Below are positions 53,378 through 62,579 of a stretch of DNA of 64,000 nt, piece by piece; the stretch's first letter is position 1; every line of letters begins with the position of its first letter. The position numbers were made by a program, and so were the translations under genes. The stretch is taken from contig JBOFMT010000119.1 of the NCBI GenBank assembly GCA_051658525.1, positions 21,424-85,423 on the forward strand, written 5' to 3'. The stretch comes from JBOFMT01 sp051658525. GTDB taxonomy: Bacteria > Bacillota_I > Bacilli_A > Erysipelotrichales > Erysipelotrichaceae. The notes under the pieces are model-generated. The model was not told the origin of the DNA. It searched no databases and saw only the letters and a list, made by a program, of their open reading frames with translations.

Positions 53378-54862
53378 ATGAGAACAATCGCATTTGATAA
53401 TCAAAAATATGTAGAAATGCAATCCGCGCACATCAAAGAGCGTATTGCAACATTCGATAACAAATTATATTTGGAATTCGGGGGGAAATTATTTGACGAT
53501 AACCATGCCTCTCGCGTTTTACCTGGTTTTGCACCAGATTCTAAATTAAAAATGTTGTTGCAATTAAAAGAACAAGTCGAGGTTGTTATTGTTATCAACG
53601 CTAGCGACATTGAGAAAAATAAGGTGCGTTCCGATTTGGGGATTACCTATGATGTTGAGGTCCTTCGTTTAATTGATGCCTTCCGCAACGTAGAATTATT
53701 TGTAGGGAGTGTTGTCATTGCACAATATGCAGGACAGAGTGCTGCTGATGCGTTCAAGAACCAATTACAAAAATTAGGCATCAATGTAGTAATGCATTAC
53801 CCAATCAAAGGATACCCACATAATATTTCAGCCATCGTAAGTGATGAAGGTTATGGGAAAAACGAGTATATCGAAACAACAAAACCTTTGGTTGTCGTTA
53901 CTGCACCAGGACCTGGTTCTGGAAAAATGGGAACTTGTTTGAGTCAGTTGTATCACGAATACAAACGTGGAATCAAAGCAGGGTATGCTAAGTTTGAAAC
54001 TTTCCCAATTTGGAATTTACCACTGAAACACCCAGTAAACCTTGCGTATGAAGCTGCAACGGTAGATCTAAACGACGTTAACATGATTGACCCGTTCCAT
54101 TTGGAAGCTTACAATGAAATCACAATCAACTATAATCGCGATGTGGAAATCTTCCCGGTTTTAAATGCGATGTTAGAAACAATCATGGGTGAATCTCCAT
54201 ACAAATCACCTACTGATATGGGTGTTAATATGGCCGGAAACTGTATCATCGATGACGAAGCAGCAATGCAAGCCTCTAGAAATGAAATCATCCGTCGTTA
54301 TTACCAATCACTTGTCGAAGTACGTAAAGGTAAATTAGATGAGTCTTCGATTGAGCAAATGGAATTGTTGATGAGCCAAGCAAATACATGCATCGAGGAT
54401 CGTCCTTGCATTCAAACTGCGATTGAGAAAGCAGATTGCACTGCCTCACCTGCAGTTGCCTTAGAATTATGCGATGGAACAATTATTACTGGAAAAACTT
54501 CTTCCTTATTAGGCGCTAGTAGTGCTGCTCTGTTGAATGCTTTAAAACATTTAGCTAATATCCCTGAGGATATGCCAATCATTTCACCTAAAGTTATTGA
54601 ACCAATTCAAAAATTGAAAATTCAAAACCTAGGTAACAACAATCCTCGCTTGCACTGTGATGAAGTCTTAATCGCATTAGCGATTTCTGCTACGACCAAT
54701 CCGCTTTCTCATAAAGCGATGGAACAATTGGATCGCATTGCTTATGCAGAAGCTCACAGTAGTGTTATTCTTAGCGAAGTGGATACTAACGTATTCCGCA
54801 AGTTAAAAATCAACTTAACTTCAGAAGCCAAGCATCAAACAAAAAAACTATATCATAAATAA
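53378..54862 (+). CDS. DUF1846 family protein
   Basis: A 494-residue cytosolic protein. Starting MRTIAFDNQKYVEMQSAHI it matches the DUF1846 family by IKERIATFDNKLYLEFGGKL and the P-loop-like TAPGPGSGKMGTCLSQLYHE. The family contains an adenylosuccinate synthetase-like and phosphoribosyl-like fold, but no reaction is established. AGAAGGAGG precedes the chosen start; the 20 residues before it are rejected. Monocistronic. Confidence 0.85.
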   Translation: MRTIAFDNQKYVEMQSAHIKERIATFDNKLYLEFGGKLFDDNHASRVLPGFAPDSKLKMLLQLKEQVEVVIVINASDIEKNKVRSDLGITYDVEVLRLIDAFRNVELFVGSVVIAQYAGQSAADAFKNQLQKLGINVVMHYPIKGYPHNISAIVSDEGYGKNEYIETTKPLVVVTAPGPGSGKMGTCLSQLYHEYKRGIKAGYAKFETFPIWNLPLKHPVNLAYEAATVDLNDVNMIDPFHLEAYNEITINYNRDVEIFPVLNAMLETIMGESPYKSPTDMGVNMAGNCIIDDEAAMQASRNEIIRRYYQSLVEVRKGKLDESSIEQMELLMSQANTCIEDRPCIQTAIEKADCTASPAVALELCDGTIITGKTSSLLGASSAALLNALKHLANIPEDMPIISPKVIEPIQKLKIQNLGNNNPRLHCDEVLIALAISATTNPLSHKAMEQLDRIAYAEAHSSVILSEVDTNVFRKLKINLTSEAKHQTKKLYHK

Positions 54863-54885
54863 GTGTCATCTATCGATGACTGTTC

Positions 54886-54911
54886 AAGCCCATTTCGATG
54901 GGCTTTTTTTT
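54886..54911 (+). terminator. Terminator of DUF1846 gene
   Basis: An 8-bp stem AAGCCCAT / ATGGGCTT with a TTCG tetraloop and T8. A second hairpin GTCATC / GATGAC lies just before it (54865-54880). Confidence 0.92.
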
Positions 54912-54968
54912 ATTACCAATCCTCATAAATAAGCCTCACATCGTAAAAACACACTTTTTTTGAGGGAG

Positions 54969-54977
54969 TGCTATAAT
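54969..54977 (+). promoter_or_regulatory. Extended -10 promoter of the ATPase operon
   Basis: TGCTATAAT, 36 bases before the start codon; no clear -35. Confidence 0.55.
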
Positions 54978-55013
54978 GCGCATATAACAGTATTAAAGAA
55001 GGGGATTTATAAG

Positions 55014-57818
55014 ATGGAAAAAAAAGAATTTAAACCCGAAGTGGTTTCTCATTTGGATGTTAGTGAAGTTTACCAAGCAGTAGGAACAACAGCTACTGGT
55101 TTAACGCAACAGCAAGCTGATAGCCTACAAGAGCTATATGGAAAAAATCTCATTGAGGAAGCCAAAGGCAAATCAAAAATCATCATCTTTTTATTAAACT
55201 TTACCCACTTGATGGCGCTTTTGCTCTGGATTGGTGGTGTTGTTGCTTTTGTTGCCGGGATGCCTGAGCTAGGAATCGCCATCTTTTTAGTCAATGTAAT
55301 CAATGGTACCTTTAGTTTTTGGCAAGAAAATCGAGCGAATAACGCAACCGAAGCTCTTAAGAAAATGCTGCCAAGTTATGTTCGTGTAATTCGCGATGGT
55401 ACGGAACAAAAAATACTGAGCGAAGATTTGGTTCCTGGTGATGTTATGATTCTCGAAGAAGGGGATAAAATATCAGCTGATGCACGCGTAGTAGCTTGCC
55501 AAGATTTACAAGTCAATCAATCTACACTTACCGGAGAATCCAATCCGGTACGAAAAACGAGTGATGCAATTGTACGTGAAGATATCACACAGGCCGAAAT
55601 GCCAAACCTAATTTTTGCTGGGACGAGCGTGTCCGAAGGAAATGCGAATGCCGTTGTACTTCGTATTGGTATGGATACTGCATTTGGTAAAATTGCACAA
55701 TTGACACAAACAATGAAAGAAGTTAAGAGTCCGCTACAAAAAGAACTAGACCACTTAACCAAACAAATTTCACTAATATCGGTGAGTCTTGGAATACTTT
55801 TTTTTGTAGCATCTGTTTTCTTCGTGAAAGAAAGTGTTGCCTTTTCCTTTATCTTTGCTTTGGGAATGATTGTGGCATTTATTCCTGAAGGTCTTTTACC
55901 AACAGTGACACTTGCCTTAGCAATGGCTGTGCAACGAATGTCAAAACGCCATGCTTTGGTAAAAAAACTTTCTTCGGTTGAAACGCTTGGTAGTACTTCC
56001 GTGATTTGTACTGACAAAACTGGAACATTAACACAAAATGAAATGACGGTATCCTACGTTCATACCGTTAGCCATGAGTTTCAGATTAGTGGCGTTGGTT
56101 ACGCTCCTGAAGGTAGTATCACCGCAGAAGAACAACCGGTTGATATTCTAAACCAACCGGATTTGGAGCTTACATTGCGTGCAGCTACCCTTTGTAGCAA
56201 CGCCCGACTATTACCTCCCAATGAAGAAAATCCCCGCTATACTGTTTTAGGCGATCCAACAGAAGCTTGTCTTAGTGTTGCAGCTAGAAAAGCTGGATTG
56301 GAAATTGATGATTGGAATACACGATTCCCTCGGGTTCGTGAACTTCCTTTCGAATCTAGAAGAAAGCGGATGGCAAGTATTCACTTGATTAACAATGAGC
56401 GTGTTGCCTTTGTCAAAGGCGCACCAAAAGAAACCATTGACTTATGTTCACAAATGCAAATTGATGGAAAAATTCAACCACTCGATGCGGCTACACGTAA
56501 CAGCCTTATGGAAATAAACGACACCTATGCTAGAAATGGGTTGCGTGTACTTGCTGTTGCTATGCGAAATTTAAGTAACAATGCAACATTACCTACCGCC
56601 TTAAGCGCTTATACACCTGAAACGATCGAGCATGATATGATCTTTCTCGGATTAGTGGTGATGAGTGATCCACCACGACCTGAAGTTAGTGATGCCGTTG
56701 CACAATGCCATCGTGCAGGGATTCGTGTCATTATGATTACTGGTGATTATGGATTAACAGCTGAAAGTATTGCACGACGTATTGGTATCATTACAACGGA
56801 TCAAGCACGTGTCATTTCTGGTATGGAATTAGAAAAAATGGATGATACTACGTTAAAACAAGTATTACGTGGGGAAGTCATCTTTGCCCGTGTTGCACCT
56901 GAACAAAAACTACAAGTAGTAAGTGCTTTACAAGAAATGGGTGAAATTGTTGCTGTTACCGGTGATGGTGTGAACGATTCCCCTGCACTAAAAAAAGCTG
57001 ATATCGGGGTAGCAATGGGAATCGCCGGAACCGATGTAGCGAAAGAAAGTGCTGATATGATATTAACGGATGATAACTTCGCTAGTATCATTCATGCGAT
57101 AGAAGAAGGTCGTGGTGTGTATGCCAATATTCGAAAATTTATTTTATACATTTTAAATTCAAATATGCCAGAAGCAGCACCAAGTGCGATGTTCCTCTTC
57201 TCACGCGGAGGCATACCACTCCCACTGACCATCATGCAAATATTATGTATTGACCTAGGAACTGATATGTTACCAGCACTTGGTTTAGGTGTTGAAGCAC
57301 CAGAACCCGACATCATGGATAAAAAACCAAGAGACCCAAAAGAACCGTTATTAAATAAAACGGTAATGATCAAAGGGTTCTTATGGTATGGAATGTTGGA
57401 ATCATTTGCTTTAGCTGTTTCTTACTTCTTTGTAAACTATCTCAATGGATGGCCTGCCGTACCACTTGCGGGTGGTAGTGACCCTGTTTATTTCAAAGCA
57501 ACCACAATGGCACTTGCTTCGATCGTCTTCTGTCAAATAGGGATGGTACTTAATTGTCGAACTGAAAATGCATCCATCTTTAGTGTTGGAGTTTTCTCCA
57601 ACAAGCGAATACTCTTTGGCATTGGGTTTGAATTGGTTTTAATATTACTAATTTCTTATCTTCCAATCCTACAATCTGTGTTCCAAACTGCACCACTTAA
57701 TCTTCAAGAATGGTTGTTCTTATGCATCTGGCCGTTCTTTATAGTCGGAGTCGAAGAACTCCGAAAATATGTTGTACGACGTAGAAAACAAAACAAATCT
57801 ATGGAAAGGATGGTATAA
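55014..57818 (+). CDS. P2-type cation ATPase, Na+/K+-ATPase-like
   Basis: A 934-residue pump in the membrane. TGES (173-176) is the dephosphorylation loop, DKTGT (334-338) has the phosphorylated D334, and TGDGVND is at 649-655. The helix-4 motif is PEGLL (291-295), as in animal Na+/K+-ATPase, not PEGLPA of Ca2+ pumps. Helix 5 reads S716-N717-M-P-E720 and helix 6 D747-L-G-T-D751, matching the Na,K-ATPase ion ligands Ser775, Asn776, Glu779, Asp804 and Asp808. There is no beta subunit gene. The start MEKKEFKPE follows GGGGATT. It forms an operon with two RCK genes. Exact ions are inferred to be Na+ and/or K+; Ca2+ is the main alternative. Confidence 0.85.
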   Translation: MEKKEFKPEVVSHLDVSEVYQAVGTTATGLTQQQADSLQELYGKNLIEEAKGKSKIIIFLLNFTHLMALLLWIGGVVAFVAGMPELGIAIFLVNVINGTFSFWQENRANNATEALKKMLPSYVRVIRDGTEQKILSEDLVPGDVMILEEGDKISADARVVACQDLQVNQSTLTGESNPVRKTSDAIVREDITQAEMPNLIFAGTSVSEGNANAVVLRIGMDTAFGKIAQLTQTMKEVKSPLQKELDHLTKQISLISVSLGILFFVASVFFVKESVAFSFIFALGMIVAFIPEGLLPTVTLALAMAVQRMSKRHALVKKLSSVETLGSTSVICTDKTGTLTQNEMTVSYVHTVSHEFQISGVGYAPEGSITAEEQPVDILNQPDLELTLRAATLCSNARLLPPNEENPRYTVLGDPTEACLSVAARKAGLEIDDWNTRFPRVRELPFESRRKRMASIHLINNERVAFVKGAPKETIDLCSQMQIDGKIQPLDAATRNSLMEINDTYARNGLRVLAVAMRNLSNNATLPTALSAYTPETIEHDMIFLGLVVMSDPPRPEVSDAVAQCHRAGIRVIMITGDYGLTAESIARRIGIITTDQARVISGMELEKMDDTTLKQVLRGEVIFARVAPEQKLQVVSALQEMGEIVAVTGDGVNDSPALKKADIGVAMGIAGTDVAKESADMILTDDNFASIIHAIEEGRGVYANIRKFILYILNSNMPEAAPSAMFLFSRGGIPLPLTIMQILCIDLGTDMLPALGLGVEAPEPDIMDKKPRDPKEPLLNKTVMIKGFLWYGMLESFALAVSYFFVNYLNGWPAVPLAGGSDPVYFKATTMALASIVFCQIGMVLNCRTENASIFSVGVFSNKRILFGIGFELVLILLISYLPILQSVFQTAPLNLQEWLFLCIWPFFIVGVEELRKYVVRRRKQNKSMERMV

Positions 57819-57820
57819 GG

Positions 57821-58471
57821 ATGAAAATCATTATCGTTGGAGCTGGTCGCATGGGACTAGGCTTATATCAAAAATTAGAAAAAAAGGGACATGATGTTGT
57901 TATGATTGATGCGAATGCCGATTTGGTGTCTCGTTTGTCAAAAGATACGAAAACACCTTTGATTCACGGTCTTGGGTTCGATCAAGCTACCTTGTTAAAA
58001 GCTGGTGTGGAACGGGCATCTGCCGTGGTTGCTTGTACACAGTGTGATGAAGCAAATGCACTTATTGCAAGAATTGCTAAGAATATTTACCATGTACCTC
58101 ATGCCATTGCTCGTCTATATGATCCAAATAAAGCAACCATTTACCAAAAGTTAGGCATTCAAACCATCTCAACAACCATTTGGGGAATTGATCGTACCAT
58201 TGAAATGCTGACCTATTCCCATTTACACAGCGTTTATGAAATCGGCAATGGCAGTGTTAATATGATATCGCTCTCTTTACCACCGATGTTGATTGGTAAC
58301 CGTGTTCAAGATGTTAGTGCGATTGGTGAAGTTCAAATTGTTAGTATCCTAAGAAAAAACAAAGCCTTTATTCCGACACTTGGAACCATCTTAGAGGCAC
58401 ATGATTTACTCTATCTTGTCGTTGCGGATAGTGCATTAGAAAAATTGAAGTCCATCTTTGGGCTGGACTAG
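57821..58471 (+). CDS. TrkA/KtrA-type RCK protein (N + C domains)
   Basis: A 216-residue cytosolic protein. RCK_N has NAD loop IIVGAGRMGLGLY with Asp in VMIDAN at the end of strand 2, so NAD(H) binding is likely. An RCK_C (TrkA_C) domain occupies about 140-216 (SLPPMLIGNRVQDV, ILEAHDLLYLVV). Such proteins gate K+ channels by nucleotides or c-di-AMP. It starts 2 bases after the ATPase stop. No TrkH/KtrB channel gene is in the operon, so it may act on the ATPase or on a channel elsewhere. Confidence 0.88.
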   Translation: MKIIIVGAGRMGLGLYQKLEKKGHDVVMIDANADLVSRLSKDTKTPLIHGLGFDQATLLKAGVERASAVVACTQCDEANALIARIAKNIYHVPHAIARLYDPNKATIYQKLGIQTISTTIWGIDRTIEMLTYSHLHSVYEIGNGSVNMISLSLPPMLIGNRVQDVSAIGEVQIVSILRKNKAFIPTLGTILEAHDLLYLVVADSALEKLKSIFGLD

Positions 58472-58481
58472 GAGGTTCGTT

Positions 58482-58904
58482 ATGAAAATATTAATTATCG
58501 GTGGAGGCCAAGTTGGTTCCTACCTCGCTTCCCTGTTGGCAAAAGAACACCAAGTCACCATCATTGAGCAAAGGCATACAACGTATGAAAAATTAATACA
58601 CACGCATAACAACCTAACCATACTACAAGGAAGTGGAACTGACGCAAGCTTATTAGAACAAGCTGACATTGCTCACACCGATATTCTAGCTGCCGTAACT
58701 GGTCTAGACGAAGTAAATCTTGTTGCTAGTACCATCGCAAAAATGGAATATGCGGTGCCACGCGTCATTGGCCGTGTAAACAACCCTAAAAACGCATGGT
58801 TATATACCCCACTGATGGGCATTGATATTCCTATCAATCAATCCGATATCATGGCCCATTTGGTTGCCAATAACATGGATTTTACAACCTTCGCCTTTGA
58901 ATAA
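58482..58904 (+). CDS. TrkA-type RCK protein (N domain only)
   Basis: A 140-residue protein. The NAD loop is IIGGGQVGSYLASLL, with Glu in VTIIEQRH. It ends at NNMDFTTFAFE and has no RCK_C domain. The start follows TAGGAGG that overlaps the previous stop; a Met 8 codons earlier is rejected. It is probably a hetero-oligomeric partner of the preceding RCK protein. Confidence 0.85.
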   Translation: MKILIIGGGQVGSYLASLLAKEHQVTIIEQRHTTYEKLIHTHNNLTILQGSGTDASLLEQADIAHTDILAAVTGLDEVNLVASTIAKMEYAVPRVIGRVNNPKNAWLYTPLMGIDIPINQSDIMAHLVANNMDFTTFAFE

Positions 58905-58906
58905 CG

Positions 58907-58938
58907 AAAAAAAACATCTCATAAACGAGATGTTTTTT
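58907..58938. terminator. Bidirectional terminator
   Basis: A 10-bp stem AAAACATCTC / GAGATGTTTT with a 6-base loop between the RCK gene and convergent fba. Confidence 0.9.
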
Positions 58939-58944
58939 ATTGAA

Positions 58945-59811
58945 TTATGCTTTGTTAGCAGAACCGAATAGGTTAATTTTTTCGATTACTGATTGTTTGA
59001 TAGCTTCAGTACCTGGAGCTAACAATTTACGTGGATCGAATCCTTTTCCTTCAAGGTCTTTTCCAGCTTCAACATACTTACGAGTTGCTTCAGCAAATAC
59101 CAATTGGCACTCAGTGTTAACGTTGATTTTAGAAACACCCAAAGAGATAGCTTCTGTGATCATAGCTTCAGGAATTCCTGTACCACCGTGTAATACCAAA
59201 GGCATACCGTTTGTAGCATCTTGGATTTCTCCTAAACGAGCCATGTTCAATCCAGCCCAGTTTGCAGGGTATTTACCGTGGATATTACCGATACCAGCAG
59301 CTAACATAGATACACCTAATGCAGCGATAGCAGCACATTCTTTTGGATCTGCCAATTCACCAGTACCAACAACACCATCTTCTTCTCCACCGATAGAACC
59401 AACTTCTGCTTCTACAGAGATTCCTTTAGCGTTACAGATAGCGATGATTTCAGTTGTTTTAGCAACGTTTTCTTCGAAAGCATAGTGAGAACCGTCGAAC
59501 ATGATTGAAGAGAATCCTGCTTCGATAGCAGCTTTTGCACCTTCGTATGAACCGTGGTCTAAGTGTAAAGCAACTGGAACAGTAATGTTCAATGCTTCTA
59601 CCATTGCAGATACCATAGCTGTTACTGTTTTGTAACCAGTCATGTATTTTCCTGCTCCTTCAGATACTCCAAGGATTACAGGTGAGTTTGTTTCTTGTGC
59701 AGCTAATAGGATAGCTTTTGTCCATTCCAAGTTGTTGATGTTGAATTGTCCAACAGCGTATTTACCTTCTCTAGCTTTTACAAGCATTTCTTTTGCTGAT
59801 ACTAATGCCAT
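58945..59811 (-). CDS. fba: Fructose-bisphosphate aldolase, class II
   Basis: A 288-residue zinc enzyme of glycolysis. MALVSAKEMLVKAREGKYAV opens the barrel; HLDHGSYE holds zinc His, with VEAEVGSIGGEEDG and LHGGTGIPE. Codons are conspicuously uniform, typical of a highly expressed gene. It has a strong promoter and AAAGGAGG. Confidence 0.97.
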   Translation of the reverse strand: MALVSAKEMLVKAREGKYAVGQFNINNLEWTKAILLAAQETNSPVILGVSEGAGKYMTGYKTVTAMVSAMVEALNITVPVALHLDHGSYEGAKAAIEAGFSSIMFDGSHYAFEENVAKTTEIIAICNAKGISVEAEVGSIGGEEDGVVGTGELADPKECAAIAALGVSMLAAGIGNIHGKYPANWAGLNMARLGEIQDATNGMPLVLHGGTGIPEAMITEAISLGVSKINVNTECQLVFAEATRKYVEAGKDLEGKGFDPRKLLAPGTEAIKQSVIEKINLFGSANKA

Positions 59812-59841
59812 AATAAAAATCCTCCTTTTATTTACATAGCT

Positions 59842-59870
59842 ATTTTACTTTATTTTATAGTTAAATGCAA
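59842..59870 (-). promoter_or_regulatory. Promoter of fba
   Basis: -35 TTGCAT, 17-base spacer, -10 TAAAAT. Confidence 0.7.
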
Positions 59871-59915
59871 AGAAAAATATTGAAACTCTCACTTCTTACT
59901 GTGCTTTCATCGTTA

Positions 59916-59933
59916 TTGTGTGATTTTTCACAA
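59916..59933. promoter_or_regulatory. Rex-like inverted repeat upstream of fba
   Basis: TTGTGTGATTTTTCACAA matches the staphylococcal Rex consensus TTGTGAAWWWWTTCACAA at 16 of 18 positions. It lies 45 bases upstream of the fba -35, so its action on fba is uncertain. Confidence 0.35.
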
Positions 59934-59949
59934 TGAGCGTTGTACAGAA

Positions 59950-59980
59950 TAGAAAGGACAGCATTGGCTGCTGTCCTTTT
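59950..59980 (-). terminator. Terminator after rpoE
   Basis: An 11-bp stem AAAGGACAGCA / TGCTGTCCTTT with a 5-base loop; the T tract is interrupted. Confidence 0.75.
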
Positions 59981-59985
59981 CTTGT

Positions 59986-60315
59986 TTAGAATTCTTCTTC
60001 TTTTGTTTCTTTTTTCTCTTCTTCAAATTCAAATTCTACTTCTTCACTTGAATCGTCTACTAAGATACTATCTGTATCAATGAAAACTTCTTTGAACAAG
60101 TGATGTTCGCGTAAGTCCCAATTGTTTTTACCAAGGTTTACAAATCGAGCATCAACGGATAAATCCGTATAGAAATCTGCAATCAACTCTTCACGTTGCA
60201 TTGCATTCAATCCTTCCTCTGAACAAACCAAGTCCCACAATAGTGGAAATGCCATTGATTCCCCTTTTCCCTTAAGTAGATCGTATGCCACATCAATGAT
60301 TGGTCTTTTTTTCAC
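59986..60315 (-). CDS. rpoE: RNA polymerase delta subunit
   Basis: A 109-residue protein. Residues 1-80 are the winged-helix-like RpoE domain (FPLLWDLVCSEEGLNA, FYTDLSVDARFVNLGKNNWDLR). The C-tail is short and very acidic (EEVEFEFEEEKK). Delta is limited to Bacillota, which supports the taxonomic call. It is shorter than Bacillus RpoE (~173), mostly in the tail. It starts 13 bases after argS. Confidence 0.93.
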   Translation of the reverse strand: MKKRPIIDVAYDLLKGKGESMAFPLLWDLVCSEEGLNAMQREELIADFYTDLSVDARFVNLGKNNWDLREHHLFKEVFIDTDSILVDDSSEEVEFEFEEEKKETKEEEF

Positions 60316-60328
60316 CTTAGAATCCCTC

Positions 60329-61972
60329 CTACATTTTTTCGATTGCTTCTACGCCGATTAAATCAAGCGCATTTCTCAAGGTAATACGCGTTGCTTGTAA
60401 TAAGGCAACACGTTGTGCTGACAATGCTACATTGTCAGGGTCGTTTACTTTACAACTTGCATAGAAACTATGGAAGTGCGCCGCTAACTTTTGAATATAG
60501 TTACAAACTTTGTGAGGTGCACGCGTCATCGCCGCATCCCCAACAACCGATGGTAACTCATTCATATATTTCAACAAGGCAACTTCTTTTTCATGTGTTA
60601 ACAACTCATAAGACGTTGCTGTTGGAACATCACATTGACGCAAGATTGAGCAAATACGCGCATGTGCATATTGAGCATAATACACAGGGTTGTCATTGCT
60701 TTGTTTTCTTGCAACTCCTAAATCAAAATCGAAGTGTGTATCCACTGCACGCGATACAAAGAAATATCGTACTGCGTCTACACCAACTTCTTCACAAAGT
60801 TCACGTACAGTAACAGCGTTACCTGTACGTTTTGACATTTTTACTTCGTTTCCATCTTCTACCAAACGTACCATTTGAATGATATCAACCGCAAGTGCAT
60901 CTTTTGGATAACCTAGTGCCTGCAAGCTTGCTTTCATACGAGGGATGTAACCATGGTGATCAGCTCCCCAGAAGTTTACTAATTTAGTAAATCCTCGTTC
61001 AAATTTATTGATGTGGTAGGCAATATCCGGTACTAAGTAGGTATAAGAACCATCGCTCTTACGAAGCACACGATCTTTGTCATCTCCATATTTCGTTGAT
61101 TGGAACCAAAGAGCACCACCTTCTTCAAATAGTTCTCCTTTTTCACGTAAGGCTTCGATTGCGGCTGCAACTTTACCATCATCGTGAAGTGTTTGTTCAC
61201 TTGTCCAAACATCAAAATGTACACGGAAGAAATCCAAGTCACGTTGAAGCTTTTGCAACTCCAAGCGAATCCCTTCTTTTTTAAAGAAAGCAAACCAAGC
61301 AGCTTCTTCCACATCCAACCAAGCATCGCCATGTTCTGCTTTGATTTGTTCCGCAATGTTTACTACATCTTTACCCCAATATCCATCTTCAGGCAAAGTC
61401 GCTTCACGGCCAAATGATTGAAGATAACGAGCATATAAAGAGATTGCTAAGTTATTGACTTGATTCCCTGCATCATTTACATAAAATTCACGTGTCGTAT
61501 CGAATCCCGATGCACGCATCAAACGTGTTACACTATCACCCCAAGCAGCACCACGTGCATGCCCTAAGTGTAGATCTCCCGTTGGATTAGCAGAAACATA
61601 TTCAACGTTTACTCGTTCGTTGTTACCAACATTATTTTGGCCATACGTTGTATCGGCATTCAAGATGGTACCAATCACATTAGCAAGACTTGTTTTGTTG
61701 ATTCTAAAGTTGATAAATCCAGGTCCAGCAATCGTAGCTTCTTCCACATTACTTGCATCACGGTCCAGCTTAGCAATCAAGCTTTCTGCTACCAATCTTG
61801 GATTTTGTTTCACTTCTTTGGTTAGACGCATTGCTAAGTTTGTTGCATAGTCTCCATGTGATGCATCTTTTGGAATTTCAATGACAACATCACTTTCTAC
61901 AAGTGTAATATCCCAATTTATCTTTGCACTTGCAATGAGTGCTTGTTTTAATGCTAATTCAATTTTATTCAT
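60329..61972 (-). CDS. argS: Arginine-tRNA ligase (class I)
   Basis: A 547-residue enzyme. The HIGH-type motif is DLHLGHARGAAWGD and the KMSKS-type is KMSKRTGNAV; the N-terminal Add1 and C-terminal anticodon domains (YIQKLAAHFHSFYASC) are present. The start overlaps the ywiB-like stop by ATGA. Confidence 0.97.
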   Translation of the reverse strand: MNKIELALKQALIASAKINWDITLVESDVVIEIPKDASHGDYATNLAMRLTKEVKQNPRLVAESLIAKLDRDASNVEEATIAGPGFINFRINKTSLANVIGTILNADTTYGQNNVGNNERVNVEYVSANPTGDLHLGHARGAAWGDSVTRLMRASGFDTTREFYVNDAGNQVNNLAISLYARYLQSFGREATLPEDGYWGKDVVNIAEQIKAEHGDAWLDVEEAAWFAFFKKEGIRLELQKLQRDLDFFRVHFDVWTSEQTLHDDGKVAAAIEALREKGELFEEGGALWFQSTKYGDDKDRVLRKSDGSYTYLVPDIAYHINKFERGFTKLVNFWGADHHGYIPRMKASLQALGYPKDALAVDIIQMVRLVEDGNEVKMSKRTGNAVTVRELCEEVGVDAVRYFFVSRAVDTHFDFDLGVARKQSNDNPVYYAQYAHARICSILRQCDVPTATSYELLTHEKEVALLKYMNELPSVVGDAAMTRAPHKVCNYIQKLAAHFHSFYASCKVNDPDNVALSAQRVALLQATRITLRNALDLIGVEAIEKM

Positions 61973-62361
61973 GCTCGAACCTCCTCGATGGTAATCAAAA
62001 TTTGAAATGAATCTGTCGTTTCGCCATTACTTAATACATCATAATCTACTACTATTTGTTCTTGTGTGTGGATATATTCATGCGTATAGATGTCCACATG
62101 CAACACGCCATACACACTAGCGAGTTCATTGCTCGTGGTCTTATGTGCTACAAACAACAAATTTGATGATAACTCCCCTTGTCGTTGTAGACGCAATTGA
62201 TCAATTTTCGCTTCAATCACAACACGAACTTCTTGTTCCTGTTCTACATACGCAAAGGATGTTGTATCGCCTGTTTTTTCGATGTTGGCAATCCCTTCAT
62301 ACAATACATTTGTCTCGTTGGTATCGAGATTTTTTTGTTTTACAGTAATAAATTTTTTCAT
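61969..62361 (-). CDS. DUF1934 protein (YwiB-like)
   Basis: A 130-residue beta-barrel-like protein starting MKKFITVKQK, ending DSFQILITIEEVRA. Position directly before argS and the calycin-like strand pattern match YwiB. The function is unknown. A weak TAGGTG site precedes it. It leads the ywiB-argS-rpoE operon. Confidence 0.78.
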   Translation of the reverse strand: MKKFITVKQKNLDTNETNVLYEGIANIEKTGDTTSFAYVEQEQEVRVVIEAKIDQLRLQRQGELSSNLLFVAHKTTSNELASVYGVLHVDIYTHEYIHTQEQIVVDYDVLSNGETTDSFQILITIEEVRA

Positions 62362-62384
62362 ATATTCACCTATTATCATTTTGC

Positions 62385-62412
62385 ATTATAGCACAAGATG
62401 ATTTTCGTGCAA
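62385..62412 (-). promoter_or_regulatory. Promoter of ywiB-argS-rpoE
   Basis: -35 TTGCAC, 16-base spacer, extended -10 TGCTATAAT, 24 bases before the start. No T-box structure is seen upstream. Confidence 0.72.
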
Positions 62413-62553
62413 GCATATTTTAACACTTTTCGATATTTTTAAATATATTTCACTCTAACACATCAATTTGTTGCTTTTCCACTTCATTTTTTTGATGCTT
62501 TCGACATTCATCATCGCTTAAATACTGTAGTGGTACCGGTTACAATGAGGTGT

Positions 62554-62579
62554 AAAAAAACAGAGTTTCCTCTGTTTTA
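62554..62579 (-). terminator. Terminator of HD-domain gene
   Basis: A 9-bp stem AAAACAGAG / CTCTGTTTT, loop TTTC, T7 on the minus strand; it overlaps the stop codon. Confidence 0.88.

Noticed and set aside
62380..62576. T-box riboswitch upstream of the argS operon
   Set aside because: The promoter lies 24 bases from the start with no room for a T-box, and no T-box core sequence is visible.
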